A stretch of 64,000 bases of DNA from NCBI RefSeq assembly GCF_902459775.1, contig NZ_CABPSQ010000002.1, positions 558,001 through 622,000 of the forward strand, in the 5' to 3' direction. Positions within the stretch are counted from its first letter, which is position 1. Each line of letters starts with the position of its first letter. A program made the translations under genes and the position numbers. Below are positions 50,240-58,411 of the stretch, piece by piece. The stretch comes from Pandoraea captiosa. GTDB lineage: Bacteria > Pseudomonadota > Gammaproteobacteria > Burkholderiales > Burkholderiaceae. The notes below the pieces were generated by a model, which saw nothing but the letters and a program-made list of their open reading frames with translations, was not told where the DNA came from and ran no database searches.

Positions 50240-51535
50240 ATGATCTCAGGCGAACGTACCGGTCTCGTCCTGATGGGCGGCGGCGCACGCGCCGCGTACC
50301 AGGTCGGCGTGCTCGCGGCGATTGCCGCGATCCAGCGCGAGGTCCTGCCGTCGCGGCGGGCCATTCCGTTTCCCGTGGTGTGCGGCACGTCCGCCGGAGC
50401 GATCAACGCGGCCGCGCTTGCCTCGCATGCAGACGACTTTCAGCATGGCGTCATGAAGCTCGACGCCGTCTGGCGGCAGTTTCACGCAGGGCAGGTGTTC
50501 CGTGCCGATTCGCTGGGCATGGCAGGCACCGGCGCGCGCTGGCTCGCCGCCCTCTCTTTGGGCTGGGCATTGCGCCGTTCACCGCGCTCGCTGTTCGACT
50601 GGTCGCCGCTCGCTGACATGCTGCGTCAGGCGATTCGCCTCGACCGGCTGCCCGAAGTGTTCGCGTGCGGCGCGCTCGAAGCCCTGTCGGTCACCGCGCT
50701 CTCGTATTCGTCCGGCAAACACGTGACCTTCTATCAGAGCGCGGAGCCGATTCAGCCGTGGAAGCGTTCGTTGCGTCTGGCCCGTAATGTGCCGCTGACG
50801 GTGGAACACCTGCTCGCATCGAGCGCTATTCCGTATCTGTTTCCGGCCATCGAACTCGATCTGGACGGACAGTCCGAGTACTTCGGCGACGGCTCCATGC
50901 GTCAGATTGCGCCGCTCAGTCCACCGATCCATCTGGGCGCGACACGCGTGCTCATCATCGGCGCCTCGCACGGGCAGTACGGACTCGACAGCAGCGGCGA
51001 GCGCATCGGGGGCTATCCGAGTCTGGCGCAGATTGGCGGGCAGGCGCTCGCGAGCGTGTTCATCGACGGATTGTCCGCGGATCTGGAGCGTTTGCAGCAC
51101 ATCAACAATGTGCTGCGATACGTGCCCGAAGCGCAGCGCGAGTCGAGCGGATGGCGTCCCATCGAAACGCTGCTGATCTCACCGAGCCAGCGACTGGAGC
51201 CGATTGCGGCGCGTCATCTGAAGCAGTTGCCTCGTGCCGTGCGCACCATGCTGGGCGCCATCGGCGCCGATGCCGAGCGCGGCGCGGCGTTCGCCAGCTA
51301 CCTGCTGTTCGAATCGGCGTACACTCAGGAACTCATCGCGCTGGGAGAAGCGGACGCCTACGCGCAGCGCGACGCGATTGCCGCGTGGCTCGTCGCCGAA
51401 GCGGATGGCACCAGCCCGCTCGACGACGTCGAGGCCGGCGCCGTGGGCGGCGCAGCGCCACCGGCGAACTCGCCGCTGTCGGTCGACCCTGATGCCGCTT
51501 TGGCCACGGGCGATACCGGCAAACCGGCCGCCTGA
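50240..51535 (+). CDS. Patatin-like phospholipase
   Basis: A 431-residue lipid acyl hydrolase. The oxyanion loop GGGARAAYQVGV (13-24), the nucleophile S51 in GTSAG, and the aspartate of the dyad in YFGDGSMRQIAP are all present, so it is probably active. A C-terminal tail (about 385-431) is low in complexity. No signal peptide is evident, which suggests cytoplasmic action or export by another route. It follows phaM by 112 bp; patatins can act as intracellular PHB or lipid hydrolases, but this is only a suggestion. Confidence 0.92.
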   Translation: MISGERTGLVLMGGGARAAYQVGVLAAIAAIQREVLPSRRAIPFPVVCGTSAGAINAAALASHADDFQHGVMKLDAVWRQFHAGQVFRADSLGMAGTGARWLAALSLGWALRRSPRSLFDWSPLADMLRQAIRLDRLPEVFACGALEALSVTALSYSSGKHVTFYQSAEPIQPWKRSLRLARNVPLTVEHLLASSAIPYLFPAIELDLDGQSEYFGDGSMRQIAPLSPPIHLGATRVLIIGASHGQYGLDSSGERIGGYPSLAQIGGQALASVFIDGLSADLERLQHINNVLRYVPEAQRESSGWRPIETLLISPSQRLEPIAARHLKQLPRAVRTMLGAIGADAERGAAFASYLLFESAYTQELIALGEADAYAQRDAIAAWLVAEADGTSPLDDVEAGAVGGAAPPANSPLSVDPDAALATGDTGKPAA

Positions 51536-51563
51536 CCGCTCGTTTTCATCGCCTTGCCTATCC

Positions 51564-52415
51564 ATGTCGAAATCCGTCTCGTCGACCGTCGCTTGTCCCT
51601 ATCCGTCCACGTTCTGGCGTGATCCGTCGCTGCCGTTCCTCGAAGCGCGCGAAGTGCTCGACGGACGTCGCGTGTGCTACGCGTTGCATAGCCACGAAAC
51701 GTTTTCCATCGGTGCGGTCACCGGCGGACGCAGCACGTATCTGAACGGCCGCGCGCGCGAGACGGTGGGGCGTGGCAGCGTCGTCGTGATGAATCCGGAC
51801 GCGGTGCATGCATGCAACCCCATCGGCGATGAGGCGTGGGCGTATCGCATGCTGTTCGTCGACACGACGTGGCTACGCGATCTCCAGCGCGAACTGGGGT
51901 TTTCGCATGGGCGCGATCTGCATCTGTTCGACCCGATGTCGTCGAACGATCCTGCGCTGTACGAAGGTCTGAACCGGCTCTACGACGTGTGTACCGATGC
52001 GTCGCGCGATACCCTCGAGCGCGAGGGTGTCGTGCAGCAGTTCTTCATCGACGTGCACGAGCGGTTGAATCCTGCGCCGACGCCGATGCGAGACGATTCG
52101 CAAAAGCTCAGCCGCGCAGCGGACTTCATCCGCGCGCATTGCCGCGAAGCCCTGACGCTCGCGCAGATCTGTGAGGCGGCGGGACTGTCGGCGTCGTACC
52201 TGACGCGGTCGTTCCGCGCGCGGTACGGCCTCACGCCGCATGCCTTTCTCATGAATCAGCGGATTCAATATGCGCGGGCGCGCTTGCGGCGCGGACATGC
52301 CATTGCAGAGGTGGCGCTCGATGCGGGCTTCGCCGATCAGGCGCACTTCCAGCGCACCTTCAAGCAATTGCTTGCCGCCACGCCCGGACAATACCGGGAG
52401 ACGCGCGCGGCCTGA
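51564..52415 (+). CDS. AraC-family transcriptional regulator
   Basis: A 283-residue regulator: N-terminal cupin sensor (RRVCYALHSHETFSIGAVTGGRSTYL, VVVMNPDAVHACNP) and C-terminal paired helix-turn-helix (ALTLAQICEAAGLSASYLTRSFRARYGLTPHAF, VALDAGFADQAHFQRTFKQLLAATPGQYR). It is convergent with a LysE-family exporter, 4 bp between stop codons. AraC/LysE pairs are common, and the regulator probably controls the exporter in response to an amino acid. ATG at 51564 begins the domain. Confidence 0.9.
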   Translation: MSKSVSSTVACPYPSTFWRDPSLPFLEAREVLDGRRVCYALHSHETFSIGAVTGGRSTYLNGRARETVGRGSVVVMNPDAVHACNPIGDEAWAYRMLFVDTTWLRDLQRELGFSHGRDLHLFDPMSSNDPALYEGLNRLYDVCTDASRDTLEREGVVQQFFIDVHERLNPAPTPMRDDSQKLSRAADFIRAHCREALTLAQICEAAGLSASYLTRSFRARYGLTPHAFLMNQRIQYARARLRRGHAIAEVALDAGFADQAHFQRTFKQLLAATPGQYRETRAA

Positions 52416-52419
52416 GCCG

Positions 52420-53007
52420 TCACCCTGCCGCCACGAGGTAGACCGCGCTGCCTGCGAGCAACGCGGCCATTACCCGGTTCAGATGGCGCACGCGCCTGGG
52501 GTGGCGCATGTGATGACGCAGCATCGCCCCCGCCGCCGCCCAGCATCCGACCGACAACCAGCACACGACGAAGTAGATCGCCGCGAATTGCCAGATGCGG
52601 CTGGCGTCGCCGCCGGTGTAGGCGCCCATGCCCGCCAGCGCGGCAAGCCAGGCTTTCGGGTTGAGCCATTGCATGACGGCGCCGTGCGACATCGACGGAC
52701 CGCGCTGCGGGTCGGCGTCGCCGAGTTCGCCGTCATCAACGGCCAGCTTGTACGCCATGTACAGCAAAAACGCGACGCCGAACCACTGAATCGCCTGCAT
52801 CAACGCCGGCATGCGTTGCAGCAGTTCGTAGACGCCGAAGCCCACGGCGACGAGCAGGACGACGAATCCCGCCGTCGCGCCGGTCACGTGGCGCAGGCTC
52901 GGCACGAGGCCATAACGCGCGCCCGAACCGAGCGCCACGACGTTGACGGGACCGGGGGTGATGGAGGCGGCCAGCGCGAAGGCGGCCATCGAATAGAAAA
53001 TTGTCAT
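52420..53007 (-). CDS. LysE-family amino-acid exporter
   Basis: A 195-residue membrane protein with about six helices. The start FYSMAAFALAASITPGPVNVVALGSGARYG is the LysE/RhtB signature, and MQWLNPKAWLAALAGMGAY is the second conserved block. Such proteins export excess amino acids or analogues. ATG at 53007 follows GAGG; the longer frame upstream lacks family similarity. It pairs with the convergent AraC regulator. Confidence 0.93.
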   Translation of the reverse strand: MTIFYSMAAFALAASITPGPVNVVALGSGARYGLVPSLRHVTGATAGFVVLLVAVGFGVYELLQRMPALMQAIQWFGVAFLLYMAYKLAVDDGELGDADPQRGPSMSHGAVMQWLNPKAWLAALAGMGAYTGGDASRIWQFAAIYFVVCWLSVGCWAAAGAMLRHHMRHPRRVRHLNRVMAALLAGSAVYLVAAG

Positions 53008-53209
53008 CGGAATCCTCGTTGCGAGCACGTCCGCAGCGGTGCGGTCAGTGCTGGACTCCGACTGTAGGCGGGGATGTCTGCTGCGTATTGAATAAAACTG
53101 CCGAATAAAACTGCCGTCGGGAAGAAAACTGCCCTTGAGCCATGGACGGGGCGGCAAGGAGCCGGGTCCGGCCTCGAAGGAGACGTTGGCGGAAACGTCT
53201 AAGGCAAAA

Positions 53210-53647
53210 TCAGCGGAAAAGTCGATGACGCAGCCACCGTATCAGGCGGCCAAGCATGGGCAGCTTCAGATAGAGATCTTCCGTGGCGTCCCAATAGTCG
53301 CGCTGATAGGCGACACGTCCGTCCACGGCCAGACGCAAGTGTGAGGCGCCGTGGATGACTTGCTCGTCGTCGAGCCAACGCCTGGCGTGGAAGTGGAGAT
53401 TCCAGACGATCAGCGCCTGATTGTGTTGCAGCAATTGGGCGGTCACTTCGATGCGCGGCACGTCGAGGCGCTCGAACAGATGCGTGAGCAGTCCGGCCAC
53501 TTCGGCAGCGCTGCGAACTTCGTGAAGCGGTGTCTTCACGTAGACGTTGGGCGTGTAGAACTCGCCCAGATTGTCGATGCTTTGACGTGTCAGGGTCTCG
53601 ACGTAGTGTGTAAGGCGCGTGAGCGCTGCCGTGTGGTCGATTTCCAT
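53210..53647 (-). CDS. SnoaL/NTF2-like protein
   Basis: A 145-residue alpha+beta cone protein of the SnoaL-like group: TRLTHYVETLTRQSIDNLGEFYTPNVYVKTPLHEV is the helical start and SHLRLAVDGRVAYQRDYWDATEDLYLKLPMLGRLIRWLRHRL the end. The fold hosts isomerases, cyclases and binding proteins. It is 30 bp after the chalcone-isomerase-like gene and probably co-transcribed. Function unknown. Confidence 0.85.
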   Translation of the reverse strand: MEIDHTAALTRLTHYVETLTRQSIDNLGEFYTPNVYVKTPLHEVRSAAEVAGLLTHLFERLDVPRIEVTAQLLQHNQALIVWNLHFHARRWLDDEQVIHGASHLRLAVDGRVAYQRDYWDATEDLYLKLPMLGRLIRWLRHRLFR

Positions 53648-53677
53648 AGCGCCATAGGCGACGAGTCCGGGCGCGGG

Positions 53678-54283
53678 TCAGCGAGCGTCGCTGATCAGTT
53701 CCGCGCGAAGGTCGGGCGCGCTGGTGCGCGGGTCCAGCCAGATTGCGAAGAAGGCGCGACCGAAGGCGTCGCCCGCGATCTGGCCGATGAGCTTGCCGTC
53801 GGAGAAGAAGCGTGTGCCGTCTCCGGGCCGGAAAACCCCCGTGATGTGCTGGCCTGCCGACACGTCGGGCAGGATGCGGGCGAGTTCGTCGGCCCAGTGC
53901 TGCCGTTCGGTGTCCGTCCCCACTTGCAACTTGCTCATCTCGATCAGACTTCGCTGCACGAGTGTGCGCGACTTGAAGCTACGCGCATAGCGCACGTCCA
54001 GGACCAGGGGATGGGCGCTCCAGTTCGGGCCGACACGCTCGGCGCCGACGAACAGCGCTGCGTCGTAGAGATGGAACCCCAGTCGCGAGAACGACCCCTG
54101 TCCGACCAGATGGGCGGCGGGGACCTCTTGTGAGGCCAGTTGGCCGGCGTCGAACGCCTGCGCGACGGGAGCTGTCGCGACCGCCATCAAAAAGCAGGCG
54201 GTGCGCAGCCAAACGGCAAAAGCGGGACGAGATGCCTGATGTGTCAGGCGCGCCCGGCTTGCCCGATGTGCTCGAAGTGCCAT
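53678..54283 (-). CDS. Chalcone isomerase-like periplasmic protein
   Basis: A 201-residue protein. A basic N-terminus and hydrophobic core (VWLRTACFLMAVATAPVAQA) act as a signal peptide. The mature part, GQGSFSRLGFHLYDAALFVG followed by LVLDVRYARSFKSRTLVQRSLIEMSKL, matches the bacterial chalcone isomerase-like family, whose members are not thought to make flavonoids and whose role is unclear. ATG at 54283 follows AAGGAG, better than the start seven codons upstream. Confidence 0.85.
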   Translation of the reverse strand: MALRAHRASRARLTHQASRPAFAVWLRTACFLMAVATAPVAQAFDAGQLASQEVPAAHLVGQGSFSRLGFHLYDAALFVGAERVGPNWSAHPLVLDVRYARSFKSRTLVQRSLIEMSKLQVGTDTERQHWADELARILPDVSAGQHITGVFRPGDGTRFFSDGKLIGQIAGDAFGRAFFAIWLDPRTSAPDLRAELISDAR

Positions 54284-54375
54284 GCTCGGCTCCTTATCGC
54301 GCAAGGATTCAGTCGAGTCGGTGGGCCCGTTGGGGACGTCCGGCTACGTTGGCCGGGCGTCTGCCCGTAATACGT

Positions 54376-54402
54376 GTGTTATGCGTGTTATGCGTGTTGC
54401 GT
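54376..54402. repeat. 9-bp tandem repeat GTGTTATGC, about three copies
   Basis: Two exact units and a third changed one (GTGTTGCGT) lie between the divergent chalcone-isomerase-like and diiron protein genes. Confidence 0.75.
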
Positions 54403-54672
54403 AATTGCGACTGAGAACTATCCTCAAAACAATCGGCTCAGCGCTCGAGAGGTGTCGCAACTGGGTAACGAATATCGCCAGAATGTCTCCAGCGTAGACC
54501 ATCGAACGCGACTCGCGCAGATCGCAGGCACAAGGAGATACCCTGATGCGCCGCTGCACAAGGCGCGAACCGCCGTCGGCCGCTTCGTCCAGCCGTTTCG
54601 AAGAGGGGCCGACCAGGGTTGCAGCGCGCGTTCGGGGAAGTCCGCCGCCCCCTTGAGCTTAGGGGCTTTGCG

Positions 54673-54732
54673 TGACAATTTGACTCGCGTCAAAATTACG
54701 ACGCATTACCGTCACGTGAGTGTCAAACGTCA
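54673..54732. promoter_or_regulatory. Cluster of GTCA/TGAC half-sites with a TTTGAC-TCGC-GTCAAA dyad
   Basis: TGAC occurs at 54673 and 54681, then GTCA at 54689, 54711, 54722 and 54729. The pair at 54679-54694 forms the inverted repeat TTTGAC-N4-GTCAAA. The cluster lies just upstream of the TATGAT box at 54755. It could be a multi-site operator for the diiron protein gene; no regulator is identified. Confidence 0.4.
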
Positions 54733-54966
54733 CGGAAATGAAGGGGAATTATGTTATGATTCAAGAGTTTGCCCATATTTTAGTAGGGTCGCTCTAAGCC
54801 ATATCGCCAGGATGCGGCCAGATTACAGGCGTGAAATCGCCGTCCTTATGCGACGGCAGGGTTCAAGACGTGGAACCGGACGGCGGGGGCCGACCGTGAC
54901 ACGCTCACCGTTTTGTCTGTCGAAATTCGGCGTAAACTTTCACAATACTATCTTGAGTCCTGGTGT

Positions 54967-54987
54967 AAGGTCTCGCGACCTTGGGGG
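54967..54987 (+). promoter_or_regulatory. Hairpin abutting the ribosome binding site of the diiron protein gene
   Basis: AAGGTC and GACCTT pair around a TCGC loop and are followed at once by GGGGG, the ribosome binding site, 8 nt before ATG 54996. It may modulate translation; it has no T-run, so it is not a terminator. Confidence 0.4.
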
Positions 54988-54995
54988 TAATTGAA

Positions 54996-55877
54996 ATGAC
55001 CGAAATGCTGTATCCCGAACTGTACAAGTCGCTGGAGGCAGTGCGTTGGAACATGGAGAAGGACATTCCGTGGGACAAGTTCGACGCGAGCCAACTCACC
55101 GACGATCAGGCGCGCACCATCAAGATGAATGCGATCACGGAATGGGCGGCGCTGCCGGCCACCGAGATGTTCCTGCGCGACAACCGTGACGACAGCGATT
55201 TCTCCGCTTTCATGAGCGTCTGGTTCTTCGAAGAGCAAAAGCATTCGTTGGTGCTCATGGAGTACCTGCGCCGCTTCCGCCCGGATCTCGTACCGACCGA
55301 GGCAGAACTGCACGCCGTGCGCTTCCCGTTCGACCCGGCGCCGCCGCTCGAGACGCTGATGCTGCACTTCTGCGGTGAAATCCGTCTGAACCACTGGTAT
55401 CGCCGTGCTGCCGAGTGGCACACCGAGCCGGTCATCAAGCACATTTACGAAGTCATCTCGCGCGATGAAGCCCGTCATGGCGGCGCTTATCTGCGTTACA
55501 TGAAGAAGGCGCTGACGAACTTCGGCGATAACGCACGTGCTGCGTTCGCGAAGATCGGCGTGCTGATGGCTGCGGCGCGCCGCACCGAAAAGCCGCTGCA
55601 CCCGACCAACCTGCATGTGAACAAGGAACTGTTCCCGAACGACACGGTGCAGTCGCGTCTGCCGGAGCCGGAATGGCTCGAGCACTGGCTCGACGAACAG
55701 ATCAAGTTCGACGACAGCTGGGAGAAGAAGGTGGTCGAGCGCATTCTGCACAACATGTCGCTGCTGTTCGAGCGCACGTTCGCGACGGCGCAGGACCTGA
55801 ACCGCTACCGCAAGGAAATCACCGTTCGCCTGGCGGCGGTGGCTGCACCGGCACCGGCCGTGGCGGCATCTGCCTGA
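54996..55877 (+). CDS. Ferritin-like diiron protein, acyl-ACP-desaturase-like
   Basis: A 293-residue helical protein. Candidate iron ligands form the six-residue pattern E49, E80/H83 (FFEEQKHS), E128 (FCGEIRLNHW) and E158/H161 (RDEARHGG), the E-EExxH-E-DExRH pattern of soluble acyl-ACP desaturases. Related proteins are often just annotated as ferritin. An oxygen-activating fatty-acid enzyme is a reasonable idea, but the activity is unproven. ATG at 54996 follows GGGGG; the TTG at 54981 is unlikely. It is a single gene between a long leader and a strong terminator. Confidence 0.8.
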   Translation: MTEMLYPELYKSLEAVRWNMEKDIPWDKFDASQLTDDQARTIKMNAITEWAALPATEMFLRDNRDDSDFSAFMSVWFFEEQKHSLVLMEYLRRFRPDLVPTEAELHAVRFPFDPAPPLETLMLHFCGEIRLNHWYRRAAEWHTEPVIKHIYEVISRDEARHGGAYLRYMKKALTNFGDNARAAFAKIGVLMAAARRTEKPLHPTNLHVNKELFPNDTVQSRLPEPEWLEHWLDEQIKFDDSWEKKVVERILHNMSLLFERTFATAQDLNRYRKEITVRLAAVAAPAPAVAASA

Positions 55878-55915
55878 ACGGGCGTCGGCGCGAGCCGAGC
55901 GTTGCGGTATCAGCG

Positions 55916-55940
55916 AAAAAGGGGCTTCGGCCCCTTTTTT
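55916..55940 (+). terminator. Intrinsic terminator after the diiron protein gene
   Basis: A 10-bp stem (AAAAAGGGGC/GCCCCTTTTT) with a TTCG tetraloop and six Ts, 39 bp after the stop. Confidence 0.95.
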
Positions 55941-56024
55941 GTTGGTGCGTCGTGGGACAATACCGACCGTCAGCGCTCGTGCCGCATTTTCAGCGCCCAG
56001 GCGCGCCTACTTCGATCGATCGTC

Positions 56025-56528
56025 ATGTCATCTTCCCAAGTCATTCCCCAGGCCGACTTCGAGGCCAAGATTCTTTCACGCGACGCGTTGGCCGCGCTCG
56101 CGCCGACGCTGCCGCGCCCGCTCGTGTTCACCAATGGTGTGTTCGACATTCTTCATCGGGGGCATGTGACGTATCTGGCGCAGGCGCGTGCGTTGGGCGC
56201 GTGTCTGGTCGTCGGGGTGAATACGGACGCGTCGGTTCGCACTTTGGGTAAGGGCGACGATCGCCCGATCAACAACGAGAACGATCGTGCCGCCTTGCTC
56301 GCGGCGCTGCAAAGCGTCGACTATGTCGTGACGTTCGGCGAAACGACGCCCGAAGCCCTGATCGCCGCCGTGCGCCCCGACATTCTCGTCAAAGGGGGCG
56401 ACTACGACATGGACAAGCTGCCCGAGTCCGCGCTGGTGCGCGGCTGGGGCGGCAAGGCGCTGGCCATTCCGTTCGAGCATCAACGCTCCACCACGTCGTT
56501 GCTCAAGAAGGTGCGGGCGCAATCATGA
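56025..56528 (+). CDS. rfaE2: D-glycero-beta-D-manno-heptose 1-phosphate adenylyltransferase
   Basis: A 167-residue nucleotidyltransferase that makes ADP-heptose for the lipopolysaccharide core. The HxGH signature is in TNGVFDILHRGHVTYLAQA; KGDDRPINNENDRAALLAAL and KGGDYDMDKLPES are also typical. It equals the C-terminal domain of E. coli HldE, so the kinase domain must be encoded elsewhere. ATG at 56025 begins the family start. It overlaps the asparaginase gene by 4 nt. Confidence 0.95.
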   Translation: MSSSQVIPQADFEAKILSRDALAALAPTLPRPLVFTNGVFDILHRGHVTYLAQARALGACLVVGVNTDASVRTLGKGDDRPINNENDRAALLAALQSVDYVVTFGETTPEALIAAVRPDILVKGGDYDMDKLPESALVRGWGGKALAIPFEHQRSTTSLLKKVRAQS

Positions 56529-57532
56529 ACCTGGCACCTCTCGTTGAAGTCACGCGCGGCGCGAATGGCGTCGATACGGTCGAATGCGTGCACTACGGTT
56601 CGGTCGCAGTCGTCGACGCGCAAGGCCGCCTGCGATACGCCGCCGGCGACCCTTCGTTCCTCACGTTCTCTCGCTCCACGCTCAAACCGTTTCAGGCACT
56701 CCCCTTCGTGGAGGGCGACGGCGTTGCGTATTTCGGACTATCCCAGGCGGAACTGGCCTTGCTGTGCGCCAGCCACTCCGGCGAATCGTTCCACGTCGAC
56801 GGTGTGAAGCGCCTGCTGAGCAAGGCCGGCTGCGACGAACGCCACTTGCAGTGCGGGTGCCACGTGCCGACGTTTTACTCCGCGACCGGCAAGCGTGCAC
56901 CGGCCGATCTGAAGCCGACGCCGCTGCATCACAATTGCTCGGGCAAGCACGCGGGCTTTCTCGCATATTGCGTGCAGCATGGCCTGCCGCTCGATAGTTA
57001 TCTCGACCCGAATCACGCATTGCAGCAGAAGATTCGCGCGCGCGTGGGCAATGTCGTGGGTCTCGAAGGCGATGCGTTGCCCCTGGGTATCGACGGATGC
57101 TCGGCGCCGAATTACGCGCTGCCGCTCGACAAGCTGGCTGCGGCGTACGCGCGGCTTGCCGCGAGCGACGAGGCCGCGCTCTCGACGCTGTTTGCCGCGA
57201 TGACGCAGCAGCCCGAGATGGTGTCCGGCACGGCGCGCAACGACCTGGCGTTCATGCGCATGGCGCCGGGCGACTGGGTGGCGAAGATTGGCGCAGACGG
57301 CGTGCAAACTATTGGCGTGCGTTCGGCCGGCCTGGGTATCGCAATCAAAGTCGTCGACGGCAATATGCGTGCGCTCTACACCGCCGCCGTTGCGGTACTC
57401 AAGGCGCTCGGTCTCGTGACAACCCCCGAGGATACCGGCCTGGCCCCGTGGGTTACACCCGTCGTAAAGAACGCGCGCGGTACGCGCACGGGCGTAGTGC
57501 GGCCAGTGGTGGAACTCAGGCGCGTATCGTGA
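56525..57532 (+). CDS. Asparaginase of the Rhizobium etli type (thermolabile L-asparaginase family)
   Basis: A 335-residue protein of the family represented by R. etli asparaginase II, unrelated to E. coli AnsA/AnsB. Conserved blocks: TFSRSTLKPFQALPFVE, LLCASHSGE, HHNCSGKHAGFLAYC, GIDGCSAPNYALPL and MVSGTARNDLAFM. The first residues TLKP and SGKH supply the SxxK-type serine and lysine. The expected reaction is asparagine to aspartate and ammonia. It overlaps rfaE2 by ATGA, an unlikely metabolic pair, and is convergent with the SPOR gene. Confidence 0.9.
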   Translation: MNLAPLVEVTRGANGVDTVECVHYGSVAVVDAQGRLRYAAGDPSFLTFSRSTLKPFQALPFVEGDGVAYFGLSQAELALLCASHSGESFHVDGVKRLLSKAGCDERHLQCGCHVPTFYSATGKRAPADLKPTPLHHNCSGKHAGFLAYCVQHGLPLDSYLDPNHALQQKIRARVGNVVGLEGDALPLGIDGCSAPNYALPLDKLAAAYARLAASDEAALSTLFAAMTQQPEMVSGTARNDLAFMRMAPGDWVAKIGADGVQTIGVRSAGLGIAIKVVDGNMRALYTAAVAVLKALGLVTTPEDTGLAPWVTPVVKNARGTRTGVVRPVVELRRVS

Positions 57533-57547
57533 CGGGCAGGCGCGGGG

Positions 57548-58411
57548 CTAATGCACGCCAGCGGGTGGGCTACCCGCGGGGGTGGGGCAAGCCTTGACCA
57601 ACTGTGCCGACCATTGCTGGGTGACGACCCCTCGGACTTGGGTCGCAGCATTCGCATTGATGCCTGCGATGCGGTAGATGATTCGGCTCCTGGCATTCGG
57701 CCTCTCGCTCAGCTGTGGCGTGAGGCCTTTCTTTTGCGCAGCCGCCATCAGGCGCGTCGCACGATCCTTGTCATTGAACAGGCCCAGTGAGACGACAAGC
57801 GTGGAGCCCTCGTCGTTCACCAGAAAATACTCCGTCACGCCAGCCGCGCGCAGTTGCGCCACCTGCTTGTCGGCAGCGGCCTTGTTCGGCACTGCATCGA
57901 GATGCACCCAATACCGCTTGTCGACCGAGATCGACTGAATATCGCCTTGTCCTGCCGGGAGGGCCGCGAGAAGCAGGCCACGTGCTTGTTGCGCGTCAGC
58001 CGCCGCGAACGGCCCGACATCGAGGCAGGTGGAGGCTGTCACGGCGACCGCGGCGGCCGGGGCCTGCGACGCGGCAGGTTCGCCCGACACCGCGCCGGGG
58101 CCCGTCGTGGCGAGCGCATGACTCGCTGCCGCCTCGGCGGCGGATGCTGCAGAGGCCGTCACCTGGAGGCCGCTTGCGCCACCGGGAGCCTCGGAAGCCC
58201 CCGAGGCCGAAGTGGCGGTACTGGCTGATGTCGGGCCACTGATTTGCGCGCCGGTCAGGCGAACGCGCGCGGGGTCGACCTGTGTCGTGACACGTGCCGG
58301 TTCGCGACCGGTCTCGGGCAGCACGTCACGCCATTTCAGCCAGCCCAGCTGCACGGCGACCAGCGCTGCATTCGCAGCAAGAAACATGACCAGCAATAAC
58401 GCGCGCAACAT
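57548..58411 (-). CDS. SPOR-domain-like membrane protein
   Basis: A 287-residue protein. The N-terminus is a membrane anchor (LRALLLVMFLAANAALVAVQLGWL), followed by an alanine/serine/threonine-rich linker (about 45-125). The C-terminal part (DVGPFAAADAQQARGLL, YWVHLDAVPNKAAADKQVAQLRAAGVTEYFLV, SLGLFNDKDRATRLMAAAQKKG) looks like two SPOR-type repeats for peptidoglycan. The coaX stop abuts this ATG (TGAATG), so it is in the birA-coaX operon. Specific role unknown. Confidence 0.85.
   Translation of the reverse strand: MLRALLLVMFLAANAALVAVQLGWLKWRDVLPETGREPARVTTQVDPARVRLTGAQISGPTSASTATSASGASEAPGGASGLQVTASAASAAEAAASHALATTGPGAVSGEPAASQAPAAAVAVTASTCLDVGPFAAADAQQARGLLLAALPAGQGDIQSISVDKRYWVHLDAVPNKAAADKQVAQLRAAGVTEYFLVNDEGSTLVVSLGLFNDKDRATRLMAAAQKKGLTPQLSERPNARSRIIYRIAGINANAATQVRGVVTQQWSAQLVKACPTPAGSPPAGVH

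Larger units (their letters stand above)
54284..54995. other. 712-bp intergenic region with long leader of the diiron protein gene
   Basis: This is the longest gap in the window. It holds a 9-bp repeat near 54376, a cluster of six GTCA/TGAC half-sites (54673-54732), a possible minus-10 box TATGAT at 54755-54760, a small hairpin at 54839-54857 (GCCGTC/GACGGC) and a hairpin directly before the ribosome binding site. An open frame spanning 54374-54994 has no recognisable family. It may be a long structured 5' leader. Confidence 0.6.

Noticed and set aside
54374-54994. A 206-codon open frame in the long gap before the diiron protein gene
   Set aside because: No ribosome binding site, no family resemblance, and base composition unlike neighbouring genes; I treat the region as leader.
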